Below, one piece after another: positions 12,058 through 22,999 of a DNA stretch of 64,000 nt (position 1 is the stretch's first letter; every line of letters begins with the position of its first letter). The notes below the pieces were generated by a model. It did no database searches. It was not told where the DNA came from and saw only the letters and a program-made list of their open reading frames with translations. The position numbers and the translations under genes are program-made. Source of the stretch: Portulaca oleracea (lineage: Eukaryota > Streptophyta > Magnoliopsida > Caryophyllales > Portulacaceae); NCBI GenBank assembly GCA_029582165.1, contig CM055886.1, positions 22,196,669-22,260,668 of the forward strand. Reading direction: 5' to 3'.

Positions 12058-12883
12058 CACTACAAGAAAATATGCATCCTTCCATGCATATTTTCCCACG
12101 CTTATTTAAATGAGGGGAAAAAAATCGTGCAAATTCCTACCATATGCAATGGCCACGCTTAGTAAGAGTGGTTAAACGGTAAGCACGGATATAAGTGTGG
12201 TAGCGCGTTGTAAGAGTTTGGCCACACTTATTAAGTGAGGTTATAGCATTCTTCCAAACAAACCTATATTTCCACATATAATATGCGTGGCAGACAACAA
12301 TTTTACATTATAATTTTTTTTTACAAAAAAATATAATAGTTTAATTAGGCTCCATGTTTAATTAAGAAATTAATTTAGTCTTAAAAATAATTTCAAAAAA
12401 ATTAAAAGAAACATTAAGGAATATTGAATTTTGGGCGCGTTGATATTAGAAGCCAAGTGATATTTGTGTACATATAGTATTATATTAATTTCAAGAATAT
12501 TTAAAAAATTATAATTATAATTTTTTAATATACCCATCTATTAGTTAAAGATAAAATAGAAGATAAAAAAAAAGTCAAGTGGTATTTGTTTATATATAGT
12601 ATTAAATTAGTTATTAGAATTAAATAATCTTTAATACTCAAGCGGTAAGGGTTTGGTTAGTCTCTCATTCTTATGTGTTGTGGTCGGGGGTTCGAATCTA
12701 CATTCAAAAGAAAAAAATTATAGTAGGTGGAGAGCAGCTCATTCATGCACGCTTATTTGCGTGGCGAATTTCTTCTTGCCACGCTTATTTTCCCCACACA
12801 TTCCCTTTCCATGCTTATTTATCCGTGACAACGATTCTTGGCCTCGCTTATAAGCGTGGAAGGAGGACCCTTTTTTGGTAGTG
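12058..12883. mobile_element. Non-autonomous CACTA element (826 bp)
   Basis: The ends are CACTACAAGAAAA and its imperfect complement TTTTTTGGTAGTG, flanked by TTA on both sides (12055-12057 and 12884-12886), the 3-bp duplication of CACTA/EnSpm. About eight subterminal CCACGCTTAT / ATAAGCGTGG-type motifs occur in both orientations (12098-12330 and 12745-12860); these are probable transposase-binding sites. No transposase is present. A SINE-like tRNA remnant lies inside. Confidence 0.9.
12630..12715 (+). repeat. tRNA-derived SINE-like sequence inside the CACTA element
   Basis: An A-box-like CTCAAGCGGTAAGGG is followed about 45 bp later by a B-box GGGGGTTCGAATC, the pol III internal promoter layout of tRNA-derived SINEs. 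The 3' part is A-rich. It could also be captured tRNA sequence; the boundaries are not clear. Confidence 0.5.
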
Positions 12884-12886
12884 TTA

Positions 12887-13656
12887 TATATATGCTCACC
12901 CAAACTCCCTTCTCACCCTATCTATTTAGAGGGTATCATATTTTATAGACTGTAACCAATTTTCTTAAACTTTAATTTGCTTGAAAGCTAACGTGGATAA
13001 TGATTTTAGGTATGTGGATCTAGGCTTACCAAATAAAATAATATCACTTATTAAAAACCCTTACCAAACAAAACTTTTAATGTGTAAAGTCAAAAAGTTT
13101 GGCAAAATTTTGTAATAAACAACACACTTTTATGTTTAAGAAATAAATGCTAAAATATTTCGTCTAATAACCCCAAAGGTTGACTTCCTTCTGCATGATA
13201 GCCTTTTTATTCGCTCCATCCCTTCATGAAAAAAATATAGACAAGTACAATTATGAATAAACCTAGAAAAATAAATGGAAAATTGAAAATAAATTTAAAG
13301 AATAAATTAAGTAAATTTAGTTAAATCTTGTTGTGATTGTAAGTAATTATCTTGTATAATTTAAAAAATGTAAAAATAAAAAAATAACATTAAAGGTGTT
13401 AGAAAATACATCAGAATAAGATTTTAAGACTTTCAAATAATGGAATGAATAAATATTATGTGAGAGTGACATGTACTCTTGTGAGAAGAGGCGTTTAAGG
13501 CTTTCACCCATTTATCTTGTTAAAAAAAAAGAAAAAAAAAAGTGAGAGTGACATCTTATAATGGAAGAAGAGAGTTTGATATATTTTAACTCATTTACAT
13601 AGATATTAATAAGTCATATTTGAGTAAATCAAATGAAAATCTAAAAATAGAGAGAA
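12887..13656. other. AT-rich intergenic stretch
   Basis: I see no gene or clear element here. It is AT-rich, with A-runs near 13525-13545 and no long ORF. Confidence 0.6.
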
Positions 13657-13661
13657 AAATA

Positions 13662-14554
13662 TGTTGGAGCCCAAAAGGGGGGGTGAAGTTCACAATTAAG
13701 ATTTACACACTAGGTAAGGACGTTAGAGCAAACTTCCTTGGTTTCAAACCAAGGATCAAAACACAGTGTAACTGAAATACCTCATTAGATTTATAACAAT
13801 CAAAGAACAAGTTACACTTACAAAACAAAACAAGAAGTAATGCCAAGGCGATTCGATAGAATCACTGACCAAGACTGAATGTCCTTGAGTCAGTTACAGA
13901 TAAGGATCGTCGTATGAAAAACCCTAGCGGCGATTTGGAACATGATGGATTACATTGAAGGACAAACTCATACAGCCTTAGTCAGTCAAGGCTCTGCTAC
14001 ACACCATCTCTCCACCACATCTGGACAAAACGAATGCTCACTAAGGTCTTTAGCTATACCTTCACCAGAGGTCCTTTACTGGCTACCTTCACCACCGAAC
14101 CATTGGTTACACACTCGGAGAAATCCCATCGGATTTCTTACACCGTGATTACTTCCGTGGAATCGCCTCTCTTCTCAATTCTTCTATCGTCCTTTTTATA
14201 GATGCCTTTGGATGCTTGGACTTGAGTTTTCCAACGGTAACCTGCCTTATGTGTTGATTTCTTCCCTTTTGTTGCTACAATAATCATGATTGATTTCCCT
14301 TGATTTGTTTCCTTTTGTTTCCTTTTTATATCTACAAGAATCATGCCCATAATAAGAATATATAATATATAATAAAAAAATATATATTATATACACATAA
14401 TCTGAGTATATAATCAGAATATATATTATATACTCAAAATATATAATTAGATTATATAATATAAGACAACTTCCCTTTTCCGGATTTTCGCTTTCATCAA
14501 AACCGAAGGTCCTTTGCGGATGCGCGGTGAAGGACTTTGACCATGTCTTCAACA
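13662..14554 (-). mobile_element. Solo LTR, copy A (893 bp)
   Basis: The ends are TGTTGGAGC...GTCTTCAACA, flanked by 5-bp AAATA on both sides (13657-13661 and 14555-14559). It is the inverted counterpart of 21036-21919. No PBS, PPT or coding part is attached, so this is a solo LTR. It contains an AT-rich hairpin region (about 14345-14465). It ends about 570 bp before the ASR1 start codon, just outside the conserved ASR promoter module. Confidence 0.85.
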
Positions 14555-14761
14555 AAATAAACTCCAATCCTCTCATGAATTGACTGTATGATTAATTCAT
14601 AATAGAATTTAGGTGTAAGCTGTTGAGGACTTTTAAACAATGTTTTATTTTGTAATAAGTGAATTTCAACATGTTGAATGGGCCGGCTTATATGAAAGTA
14701 GCTGGAGATACAGAAGAAATCAAATGAGTCGGTATATGTTGAGAAATATCTCAACAATTAA

Positions 14762-15000
14762 AGTGATCAACTTGAGGATATGATGTGTTTACATGTAGTA
14801 CTATTCCAGGATTAAGATGGGGATATATTGTTGACAATGACAAAACCGCGGAATACATCTAGTCTTACCCATTAAGCTTTTAAATTAATCATGTTAGCAA
14901 CATGTTTAGTTGTTCACATTGGACTAAGTAGGAAGGAAGTATCAAAGATATTGACAAAAATATCAAGCCCCTATGCATGGCTATATATATAGTCCCAAAG
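14762..15000 (+). promoter_or_regulatory. ASR1 proximal promoter module with TATA box
   Basis: In order: AGTGATCAACTTGAGGAT; GACAAAACCGCGG; a TCTTACCC..TTAAGCTTT stretch; CATGTTTAGTTGTTCACATT; AAAGATATTGACAAAAAT; and a TATA box (CTATATATATAG, about 14981-14992). The same order of blocks precedes all five ASR copies, so it is probably functional cis-regulation retained after duplication. No perfect ACGTGKC ABRE is seen. Confidence 0.75.
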
Positions 15001-15125
15001 TTTGAAGATAAAGCATCCATCCAGGATCCAACTTGGCACATACATACATACATACATACATACATATTCAAACACATTCAAATCAGAGTTATTGAGAAGA
15101 ATATAATATATAGTTTGAATTGTTA

Positions 15126-15625
15126 ATGGCGGAAGAGAAAAAGCATCACGGTCTGTTCCACCACCACAAGGAGGATGAAGGTCCCAAAGATCACAAGAAA
15201 GAGATGAAGCATCACAAGCACCTTGAGCATCTTAGTGGTGTTACTGCCATTGCTGCTGGTGCATATGCAATGGTATAATTATCATCCACTCTCAATCTTA
15301 CTTCATTTACTATTTACTCATATTGTAGATTTGGTATATAGGTAGGTTCCTGTTAAATGTAAATACTCCTGTTCCTTCATGTTTGTTACTGTTGGGTCTA
15401 AACCCTAATTGTGTTACATTACATAAAAAAACAAAAAATGTGCAGCATGAGAAGCACAAGGCAAAGAAAGACCCAGAGAACTCCCACAAACACAAGCTGA
15501 AGGAAGAGATTGCGGCGACGGTGGCAGTGGGGGCCACTGGCATAGCACTCCATGAGCGCCACCAGAAGAAGGATGCCAAGAAGGAACTCAAGAAGGAACA
15601 CCACCACCATCACCACCACCATTAA
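15126..15625 (+). CDS. ASR1: ABA/stress/ripening (ABA/WDS) protein, 108 aa, two exons
   Basis: Exon 1 is 15126-15272 (49 codons), the GT-AG intron 15273-15445 (173 bp), and exon 2 15446-15625. The N-terminus [20 protein letters not shown] and the HHKHLEHL segment (residues 29-36) form the His-rich zinc-binding region of the family. Exon 2 begins [17 protein letters not shown] (50-66), followed by an Ala/Gly stretch with [10 protein letters not shown] (82-91) and a Lys-rich NLS-like tail. ASR proteins are small, hydrophilic, ABA- and drought-induced factors reported to bind zinc and DNA and to act as chaperones in nucleus and cytosol (family knowledge). The last eight residues are all His. It differs from its paralogues at Ser37 and Thr80. 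ATG choice follows the conserved MA[ED] start. Confidence 0.93.
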
Positions 15626-15639
15626 TCAACCCCAAATTA

Positions 15640-17450
15640 ATCCCTCTATAGGCTGCTGTATTGTAACGACTTAATTAAATAACAGCCTTTTGCATTGGCT
15701 GATTTGATTACTTCTAATTATGTACGTGTATGTTTGTATTGTAATATTAATGTATTATATATGTATTGTCTCTTTCATTTCTTCCCTATTTCTTACGCAT
15801 GCTTACTAAATATCTTCTGAAATATAGAATAGAGAGAGATAAAAATGGGGGAGGAACTCTATTCTTCCTACCCTAGCTAGTACCCTTACCCTTGTATTTA
15901 TTTTTCATACTCATATGTATTGAATATTGATCAATGTTTATATTCGACTGTTTAAGCTTGCCATCATTATTATATTTACATATTAAAATGTTGAATTCAT
16001 GGGTAAATCAAATTTACTTGTTTTTACCTAAATTTACAAAAATTTACCGAAAACTACCAAAGTTAAAATTTTTTTTGATATAACAAGATAAATTTCACAA
16101 AAATTACCAAAAATTACCAAAATTTAACTTTTACCAAACTGTTTTTTACCTATATATAAATTTTACACCCTAAATGCTTTTCTTACACGTGCTTAGATTA
16201 AGATATATTCAAGATTAAAATTTAATTTCCATAAAAAAAAGATTAGAATTTAATTCAGGTACTATATATTGGCACGAAGGAATAAAATTTTATAGAAATT
16301 TAATTTCTTCACTTACAAAGTTGATTTCTAAATATTTTAAATAAAAATAAAGGATTTTTGGATTACAATAGTATCAATTACCAACTTTGCAATATCAAGT
16401 GATGGTAATTTCATTTTAAAAAAACTTCACCAGCACCCCATTCCCAATTATCGACATATTCAATATTTGACAGTGGTGAACCATCGTGGATTATCAACTG
16501 TAATGATTGGAGGGGAGGACAAGGCTGAGGGACAATTGCAAGTGCTCACCACCAAATTATTGTTGCTGAAAATACATACTGTACAATAAAAACGTCCAAA
16601 CTTGGAATTGTAAGCTTGAGAGTTTTCTTTTTGTTGGGATTATTAGCAACTCAAGACTCTAAAATTAAAATTATGGTAATTTAAAAATAAAAATAATAGA
16701 TATTAAATTGAGTCAATTTGTATTAATTTCTCACTTAAGTTTAATTTGTTTCATACTTTATACTTGTCTAAAAGCATATGAATTGAATTATTAAGTCAAC
16801 ATTAGTTTTGACAGGAAAATGTTACGCTTCGATAGGTTGCAAAATAGCCTTTCACAAGTTCTTCGCCGGTGGAGGTGGCAATGGTCAAAAGATAATTTAT
16901 GAAGATAGCAATGTCAAAAAGCTAGGAGCGCAAGTAAAACGAGCTTAAGAGATGTATCTTTTTATTAGAATTAGAATTTTATTGTCTTCAAAGCGTTTAT
17001 ATTTACAATGTCTTCTCCACAATCCTACCAAGTTCTTCGATTTCGCTTGCTCAACTTTCAATTTTCATCCAGTTTTTAGGGTTTTTGAGAGGATTAGGAG
17101 GAGAATACCCAGAGAGAGAAAAAGAGGAGGGGAAGGAGTGAGTAATATGATGAGTTTGAAGGGCTCAAGACACTGTCCAAAAGCATAACTTCCAGTCTCA
17201 AAGCACGTCTGTCTGTCCAAAGAATAGAATTGACAATAATGTCCTTATACTGTAGATTGCTACAGGAAGTACGTAGTCATTCTAACTTTTATAAGGTTAT
17301 AGATTTGAATTTTAGTGACCACAATTAAAAGACTGTTTATAAAGATAACAATACATAAAAACTAATAGCGCAAGTAACATGAGAGTAAGAGATGCATCCT
17401 TTTCATTAGAGTTTGAATCTTAATGGTCACAATTTTTATGATGAGAATTA
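15640..17450. other. Intergenic, repeat-poor to AT-rich
   Basis: This holds the ASR1 3' flank and no recognised gene. Two related fragments (AGCGCAAGTAA.. with AAGAGATG[T/C]ATC.. near 16926-16970 and 17363-17410) suggest a diverged dispersed repeat. The small ORF at 16952-17188 shows no recognisable domain. Confidence 0.5.
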
Positions 17451-17454
17451 TTGA

Positions 17455-17565
17455 TATTTTTTTTATAAACCTCTTTTTATGGTGAAAATTTGTGGCCACC
17501 AGGATTCGAACCCTGATGAGAAAATAAATCACTTACTCCCTTACCAATTGAGCTACAAGCTCTTG
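17455..17565 (-). repeat. tRNA-derived SINE (minus strand)
   Basis: Minus-strand reading gives an A box (TAGCTCAATTGGTAAGGG) and a B box (GGGTTCGAATCCTGG) about 50 bp apart, then a short tail ending in A/T-rich sequence. This is the head of a tRNA-related SINE. The anticodon arm is not tRNA-like, so it is not a working tRNA gene. Confidence 0.65.
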
Positions 17566-17703
17566 TGCTTTTAACCAAGTTATTTAGAACATATTACAAA
17601 AAGTCTTTCTAAATTAGGGGCATGTTTACCGTGTCTATACTTCAAACTCGAATCATATTTGTGTTAGAGTACTACTACGGGTATATAAATTTAGCAAAAT
17701 GAT

Positions 17704-18079
17704 AAATATCTTGACGTAAGATGGTTCTTAACCATCTTGTATCTCACCTAAATAACTCATAAAGTTAAATGTAAGTATATTTAAATCATTATAAAGGTAT
17801 GTTTCATTATTTTAGGGGTTATTATAACCTATAAGTAATATAAACATATTTATTTATTTATATTTTTCATACATATAAAACTACGCAGAAAATGTGTAGT
17901 TTCTACTATGGTTGATAAAATTAGCTATTATTTATATTATTTTGACCTAGTTAATAAGTATTATATTCTTGTAATTGACAAATATACGTAATTATTAGAG
18001 AAAATATTATTAAAAGTTAACAAATGTGAAATTTAAACAATTCAAGATGGTTATTAACCATCTTATATCAAGATATATA
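17704..18079. mobile_element. MITE with hairpin-bearing TIRs (~375 bp)
   Basis: The inverted ends read ATATCTTGACGTAAGATGG and, on the other strand, ATATCTTGATATAAGATGG. Each end also contains a short hairpin, AAGATGGTT..AACCATCTT (about 17718-17738 and 18045-18064). The interior is AT-rich and non-coding. A degraded relative of one end (AATGATTATTAATCATCTTA) lies near 27942-27961. Confidence 0.65.
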
Positions 18080-18404
18080 TCATTTATTATGAGAACTTCA
18101 ATTATCAACCTAAGCTTCTAATTAATTAAGTTAATTCTTGCATAGATCGAGAATGTCCTCGAGCATTTATAACTATGTTAAATCCTCCTAAATCCTCCAT
18201 ATTTGGGTCCGATGCATGTTTTGTCTAATAGAAAAAATGAAATTAAATTTGGAGTAGTATATATAAGGAAATTTCAGAGTAGTTTAACATGTGAGATCCT
18301 TTTATTTAAAAATAATAATTAAAAAAAAACTTAGGGTAAACACTACCATGATTCAATTAAAATTAGTTTCATACATGTGCAATTCAAGATTTATAATGAT
18401 AATG

Positions 18405-18672
18405 TCAAAATCTTGACGCAAATCGTCTCACGCAAACTTATTATAAGAGGGACTCCTTAAATAATGACCTTTTAATATTTTAGTATGACTCATAATTATA
18501 TTAGAATGACTTTTTAATACGAATGTGACTAATAACACATCAAATGTGTAACTAACTTTTATCGAATTTATGCAAATAAATTAATAGTCATTTATATGTT
18601 TATAAAAGGTGACCACAAAGTTATGTCTTACAATAAACTTTTAGTGAGACGGTCTCACTTAAAACTGACTGA
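18405..18672. mobile_element. Possible short TIR element
   Basis: The left part (CGTCTCACGCAAACTTATTATAAGA) and the reverse complement of the right part (CGTCTCACTAAAAGTTTATTGTAAGA) are similar over about 25 bp, suggesting a MITE. No clean target duplication is visible. Confidence 0.4.
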
Positions 18673-19149
18673 AACCACAAATACCGGACATAAATTCTAA
18701 ACATTGAGGATACTCTTAAATATGTATATGGTAAATAACGAAAATACAATACATATTACATGCACCTGAAGTATGTACTTCAGGAAGGTATGAGTGAACA
18801 ATTACGCTACTGAGAACAAACAATGAATAGTATTAGTGATCAATTATGCTATTGAGAGTAAACAACAACCATATTTGTAGCACGTGCTCCACTCACATGT
18901 AATAAATTACAACGAAAGACATAATTATAAAACTGTTTTTATGAACAACTAGAAGCATGATGAATAAATAACTAAAAAAAAAAAAAGGAAAATAAGAGGA
19001 AAAAACTGACCTGCTATGGCATCATGTGGCGAGGTAGTTATAACCTCTGGAGGAATATTGGATAATGCCAATGGATGGATGGCCGGCCCATGAACTTGGT
19101 AGGAAACCAGGAAGAAATCAAATGAATTGACTTATTACTGAAACTTAAT

Positions 19150-19410
19150 AATTAAGTGATCAAGTTGATGATGTGTTTACCTCTAATTAATTAAGACATG
19201 ATCGCTACACATCCTTGACAGCGACCATACCAACCGCGGCAGACAAATCTTACCCCATAAACTTTTCAAAGTATGATTAATTAGAATATTACAAAATTAA
19301 TTGACATGTTCCTTTGTTCACATTGGATCATGGAGGAAATATCATATTAAGCATATATCATGACAAAAATATCAAGCTCTATCTAAGCAACCCAATATAT
19401 ATACCCCTCA
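19150..19410 (+). promoter_or_regulatory. ASR2 proximal promoter module with TATA box
   Basis: AAGTGATCAAGTTGATGATG, CCAACCGCGGCAGACAAATC, TTACCCCATAAACTTTTCAAA, TTTGTTCACATTGGAT, then a TATA box (ATATATATACCCC, about 19395-19407), matching the order at ASR1 and ASR3-5. ACCATTCATCAAACATTCAAG follows in the leader, as at ASR4 and ASR5. Confidence 0.75.
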
Positions 19411-19506
19411 AGGTTTTAACAAACCATTCATCAAACATTCAAGCTACACCATATTCAAACACATTTGAAATTTTGAGATCAAAAAAGCATTCTCAATTAT
19501 AACTAG

Positions 19507-20168
19507 ATGGCCGACGAGGAGAAGAAGCACCACGGCCTCTTCCACCGCCACAAGGAGGAAGACGAAGGCCCCGTAGATCACGAGAAGGAGATGAAGCATC
19601 ACAAGCACCTTGAACAACTTGGTGGTCTTACTGCCCTCGCTGCTGGTGCTTATGCCTTGGTAATTAACTAACCATTTCATTTGTTTTCCATCTTATTTAC
19701 TGCATCCGTCCCTAATTGTATGTCACAAAAAACTAATTCATCAAAACCAATAAATATGGGGAATGGGGTAAAAAGTTTCTAAATTGTCAAAAATACCCTT
19801 ATAATATTCTTGAAATGAGGTAAAGAATGTATTTATTAGGGATAGAATTGGTATCATGGTTGTAGTTAGGAAATTCGACACTCATTTTATTTTAGGGGTG
19901 TTTTAATATTTTAGGGGTGTCTTAATATTTTGATGAGATAGGAATATATTTTGGTGAATTTGTGTGGAATACTAATTAATTTAGTTGGATGATTAATTAT
20001 GTGCAGCATGAGAAGCATAAGGCAAAGAAAGACGAAGAGAATTCGCACCAGCACAAGGTGGCTGAGGGGATTGCAGCCGCTGTTGCGGTTGGTGCCGGTG
20101 GCTTCGCATTCCATGAACACCACAAGAAGAAGGAAGCCAAGGAGGAGCTCAAGAAGGAGGACTGTTAA
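19507..20168 (+). CDS. ASR2: ABA/stress/ripening protein, 104 aa, two exons
   Basis: Exon 1 is 19507-19659 (51 codons), the intron 19660-20006 (347 bp, the longest of the five) and exon 2 20007-20168. The family hallmarks are present: the N-terminal [40 protein letters not shown] at the exon boundary, then [17 protein letters not shown], an Ala/Gly-rich [14 protein letters not shown] block and a Lys/Glu tail. Unlike ASR1 and ASR3 it ends KKEDC with no terminal His run, so C-terminal metal binding would differ. Predicted soluble, with no signal peptide. The intron has gained a Stowaway-like insertion. Confidence 0.93.
19696..19895. mobile_element. Stowaway-like MITE remnant in the ASR2 intron
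   Basis: TACTGCATCCGTCCCTAATT resembles the Stowaway/Mariner terminus TACTCCCTCCGTCCC. The matching right end is not clean. The insertion accounts for most of the extra intron length relative to ASR1 and ASR3-5 (98-173 bp). Confidence 0.45.
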
Positions 20169-20169
20169 T

Positions 20170-21030
20170 TAATACATCACATAATTATTATACTACTAAA
20201 TAACATTAATTAACCTCTTTTTGGTTAGTTAATTATTTAACTTGTCTTTTCTTTACTGGATATTGTCTTTGTGTAATTGCATTTTCTGTTAAGAATGTTC
20301 ACAAATATTCTTCTCTTAAGTTGGAGTGAGGCATTTCATGTTGATCAATGTTGACAACCTTTGTTCTTAATTCATATGTGCTTGATCAGAATTCAGAGTT
20401 TGTATGGGTTGGGCGTGGTGATATCATTTTTTATGAATTAAAACTATTACAGCCTTTTCATTTGTTTTACATTGATATTGCTAAAGATTGTCCAACAAGA
20501 ACTTTTTTTTTTTTTTTTAAAAAAAAATATGTTTGTGAAACTTTTAGATGGGTACTGCAGTTGGATTGTAATCGTCGAACTTTAATCCAATTAGGCTAAA
20601 TAAAAATGAGATGTTATAAAAAAAATTATCAATCTTAATTATAAAATTCATCATTAATATATAATATTATTACAAAATTTATCAATATTTTTTAAAGTCA
20701 TCACATTTTTATAAAAATTCATCACATAAATATTGATGTATTTTAATTAAGTCGTAGTATTCCATAAAAAAAAAGTAAGTGGTAGCTGGTATATAAGATT
20801 TTAATATCCTTTTTCACAAGAAAACCAAGAATTTTTATGAGCATACAAATCCTTTTCTTCATCTTTTTTTTCCCCTCAAACTCTAAATTTTCAGTATATA
20901 CCCCTGTTAGCTGCAATGGGTACGGGTGTGGCCTTATATAAATAACTAGTCCACACCAGAATTTGCGTCGTGACGAACATGTTGGAAGATGACTTCTTCA
21001 CATGATAATAATATATACACAAGGTGAATA
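20170..21030. other. ASR2 3' flank, AT-rich
   Basis: No gene is recognised. A T14/A9 homopolymer block occurs near 20505-20528; the ORF spanning it is not credible. Confidence 0.5.
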
Positions 21031-21035
21031 TCTAA

Positions 21036-21919
21036 TGTTGAAGACAGGGTCAAGGTCCTTCACCGCGCATCCGCGAAGGACCTTCGGTTTTGATGAAAGT
21101 GAAAATCCAGAAAAGGAAAGTTGCCTTATGTAATCTGATTATATATTCTGAGTATATAATATATATATTCTGATTATATACTCAGATTATGTGTATATAA
21201 TATATATATTTTGATTATATATTATATATTCTTATTATGGGCATGATTCTTGTAGATATAAAAAGGAAACAAAAGGAAACAAATCAAGGGAAATCAATCA
21301 TGATTATTGTAGCAACAAAAGGGAAAAAATCAACACACAAGGCAAGTTACCGTTGGAAGGTCTCAAGTCCAAGCATCCAAAGGCATCTATAAAAAGGACG
21401 ATAGAAGAATTGAGAAGATAGGCAATTCCACGGAAGTAATCGCGGAGTAAGAAATCCGGTGGGATTTCTCCGAGTGTGTAACCAATGGTTCGGTGGTGAA
21501 GGTAGCCAGTAAAGGACCTCTGGTGAAGGTATAACCAAGGACCTTGGTGAGCATTCGTTGTGTCCATATGTGGTGGAGAGATGGTGTGTAGCAGAGCCTT
21601 GACGGACTAAGGTTGTGTGTGTTTGTGCTTCAATGTAATCCATCGTGTTCCAAATCGCCGCTAGGGTTTTTCCTACGACGATCCTTATCTGTAGCTGACT
21701 CAAGGACATTCAGTCTTGGTCAGTGATATCGAATCGCCTTGGTACATTACTTGTTTTGTTTTGTAAGTGTAACTTGTTCTTTGATTGTTATAAATCTAAT
21801 GAGGTATTTCAGTTACACTGTGTTTTGATCCTTGACTTGAAACCAAGGAAGTTTGCTCTAACGTCCTACCTAGTGTGTAGATCTTAATTGTGAACTTCAC
21901 CCCCTCTTAGGCTTCAACA
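21036..21919 (+). mobile_element. Solo LTR, copy B (884 bp)
   Basis: The ends are TGTTGAAGACA...GGCTTCAACA with perfect 5-bp TCTAA duplications (21031-21035 and 21920-21924). It is the same family as 13662-14554, in the opposite orientation. The AT-rich part contains a 13-bp perfect inverted repeat, CTGAGTATATAAT (21148-21160) against 21173-21185, with a 12-base loop. ORFs in it are shared shadows with copy A. Confidence 0.88.
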
Positions 21920-22419
21920 TCTAATATAATATATGACTTCTTCACATGATGATAATATACACATGATGAATATTTAATATAATATTATCAAGTTGCTATA
22001 GTGGAGTAAATTTACCTCTTAATGCTTGAATGATCATTAGATTGTCAGTTTTGATAGATTATTTTATCCTACTCGAATGTAAGCGTTAAATCTAATCCTA
22101 ATATTATTTGTTAGGTATAAAAATTAGAGGAGATATATGCAACGAAAGTACAATAATATATATAGGATAGTCTACAAAGTCGATAATAATAGTAATACAA
22201 GAATAATCATAAAGGAGAGGTAATATTAATTTAATGTGGAAACCTAAAGCGAAAAAAAGCACGAGCAACATGAACATAATATATATACCAAGGAAGAATA
22301 GAACGAACGATCTCAGCCCCACTTGAAATTAATAAGAGAGAAAAGATCTCTCAAAGATCAATTACATAAATACACAACATTATTCTTGTATAATTCATGA
22401 AGGTTGGTACTAGACCTGA

Positions 22420-22575
22420 CAATTATCGACCCGACCTGGAAACCCGACCCGCAAAAAGTGGGTTTTGAACACGAAATTCCGACCCGGGACCCGAAAATGA
22501 CCCGACCCAAAGAACCCGGTAAAAAACGGGTCAGGTCGGGTTAGGTTTGGGTCGACCCGTTGGGTCAGACACTTT
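22420..22575. repeat. CCCGACCC-rich low-complexity repeat
   Basis: Repeated GACCCGACCC / GGGTCGGGT units in both orientations. This resembles the inner part of hAT-like MITEs with CGGGT-rich ends (compare 31776-32370 and the ends of 45419-57827). No paired terminus was found. Confidence 0.45.
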
Positions 22576-22592
22576 AATTTTAAGTGAAAATT

Positions 22593-22992
22593 CTACCATA
22601 GCTGAATTTATTTTCAACTATGGTAGTTGAAAATTTTATACCATTCATTTATTAAATATAAATCATATTTTATAAAAAGATTTATATCCTCCTAAACATG
22701 GTTAATTATTGTATCAAGTTACTTTATCAACTTACATTGATTTTGAATTTTTATGGCAAAATTAATAGTCTTTTCACTTTTCAACTACAATAGTCAAAGA
22801 AAAGTCAACTATGGTTGAATTTCCTTTGAAATATTCAATTTTGTAAAAAATTATAAGTTAACATATAGATTTACTTATAGTAACAAGTCCTATAATGAAT
22901 GTATATATTAATTTTAATTTTTTATGGCAAAATTAAGGGCAATTATACATTTCAACTACCATAGTTGAAAATAAATTCAACTATGGTTATGT
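22593..22992. mobile_element. MITE with ~40-bp TIRs that are themselves hairpins
   Basis: The left end (CTACCATAGCTGAATTTATT then TTCAACTATGGTAGTTGAAA) and the right end, read inverted (AACCATAGTTGAATTTATTT then TCAACTATGGTAGTTGAAA), match over about 40 bp. Within each, CTACCATAG pairs with CTATGGTAG. The interior is AT-rich and non-coding. Confidence 0.7.
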
Positions 22993-22999
22993 CTACTTT

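Noticed and set aside
13942..14757. ORFs around the solo LTR (also 21304-21709)
   Set aside because: They occur in both solo LTR copies on different strands and cross LTR boundaries; no domain.
17490..17570. Possible functional tRNA gene on the minus strand
   Set aside because: A and B boxes are present but the anticodon and acceptor stems do not pair; it fits a SINE head instead.
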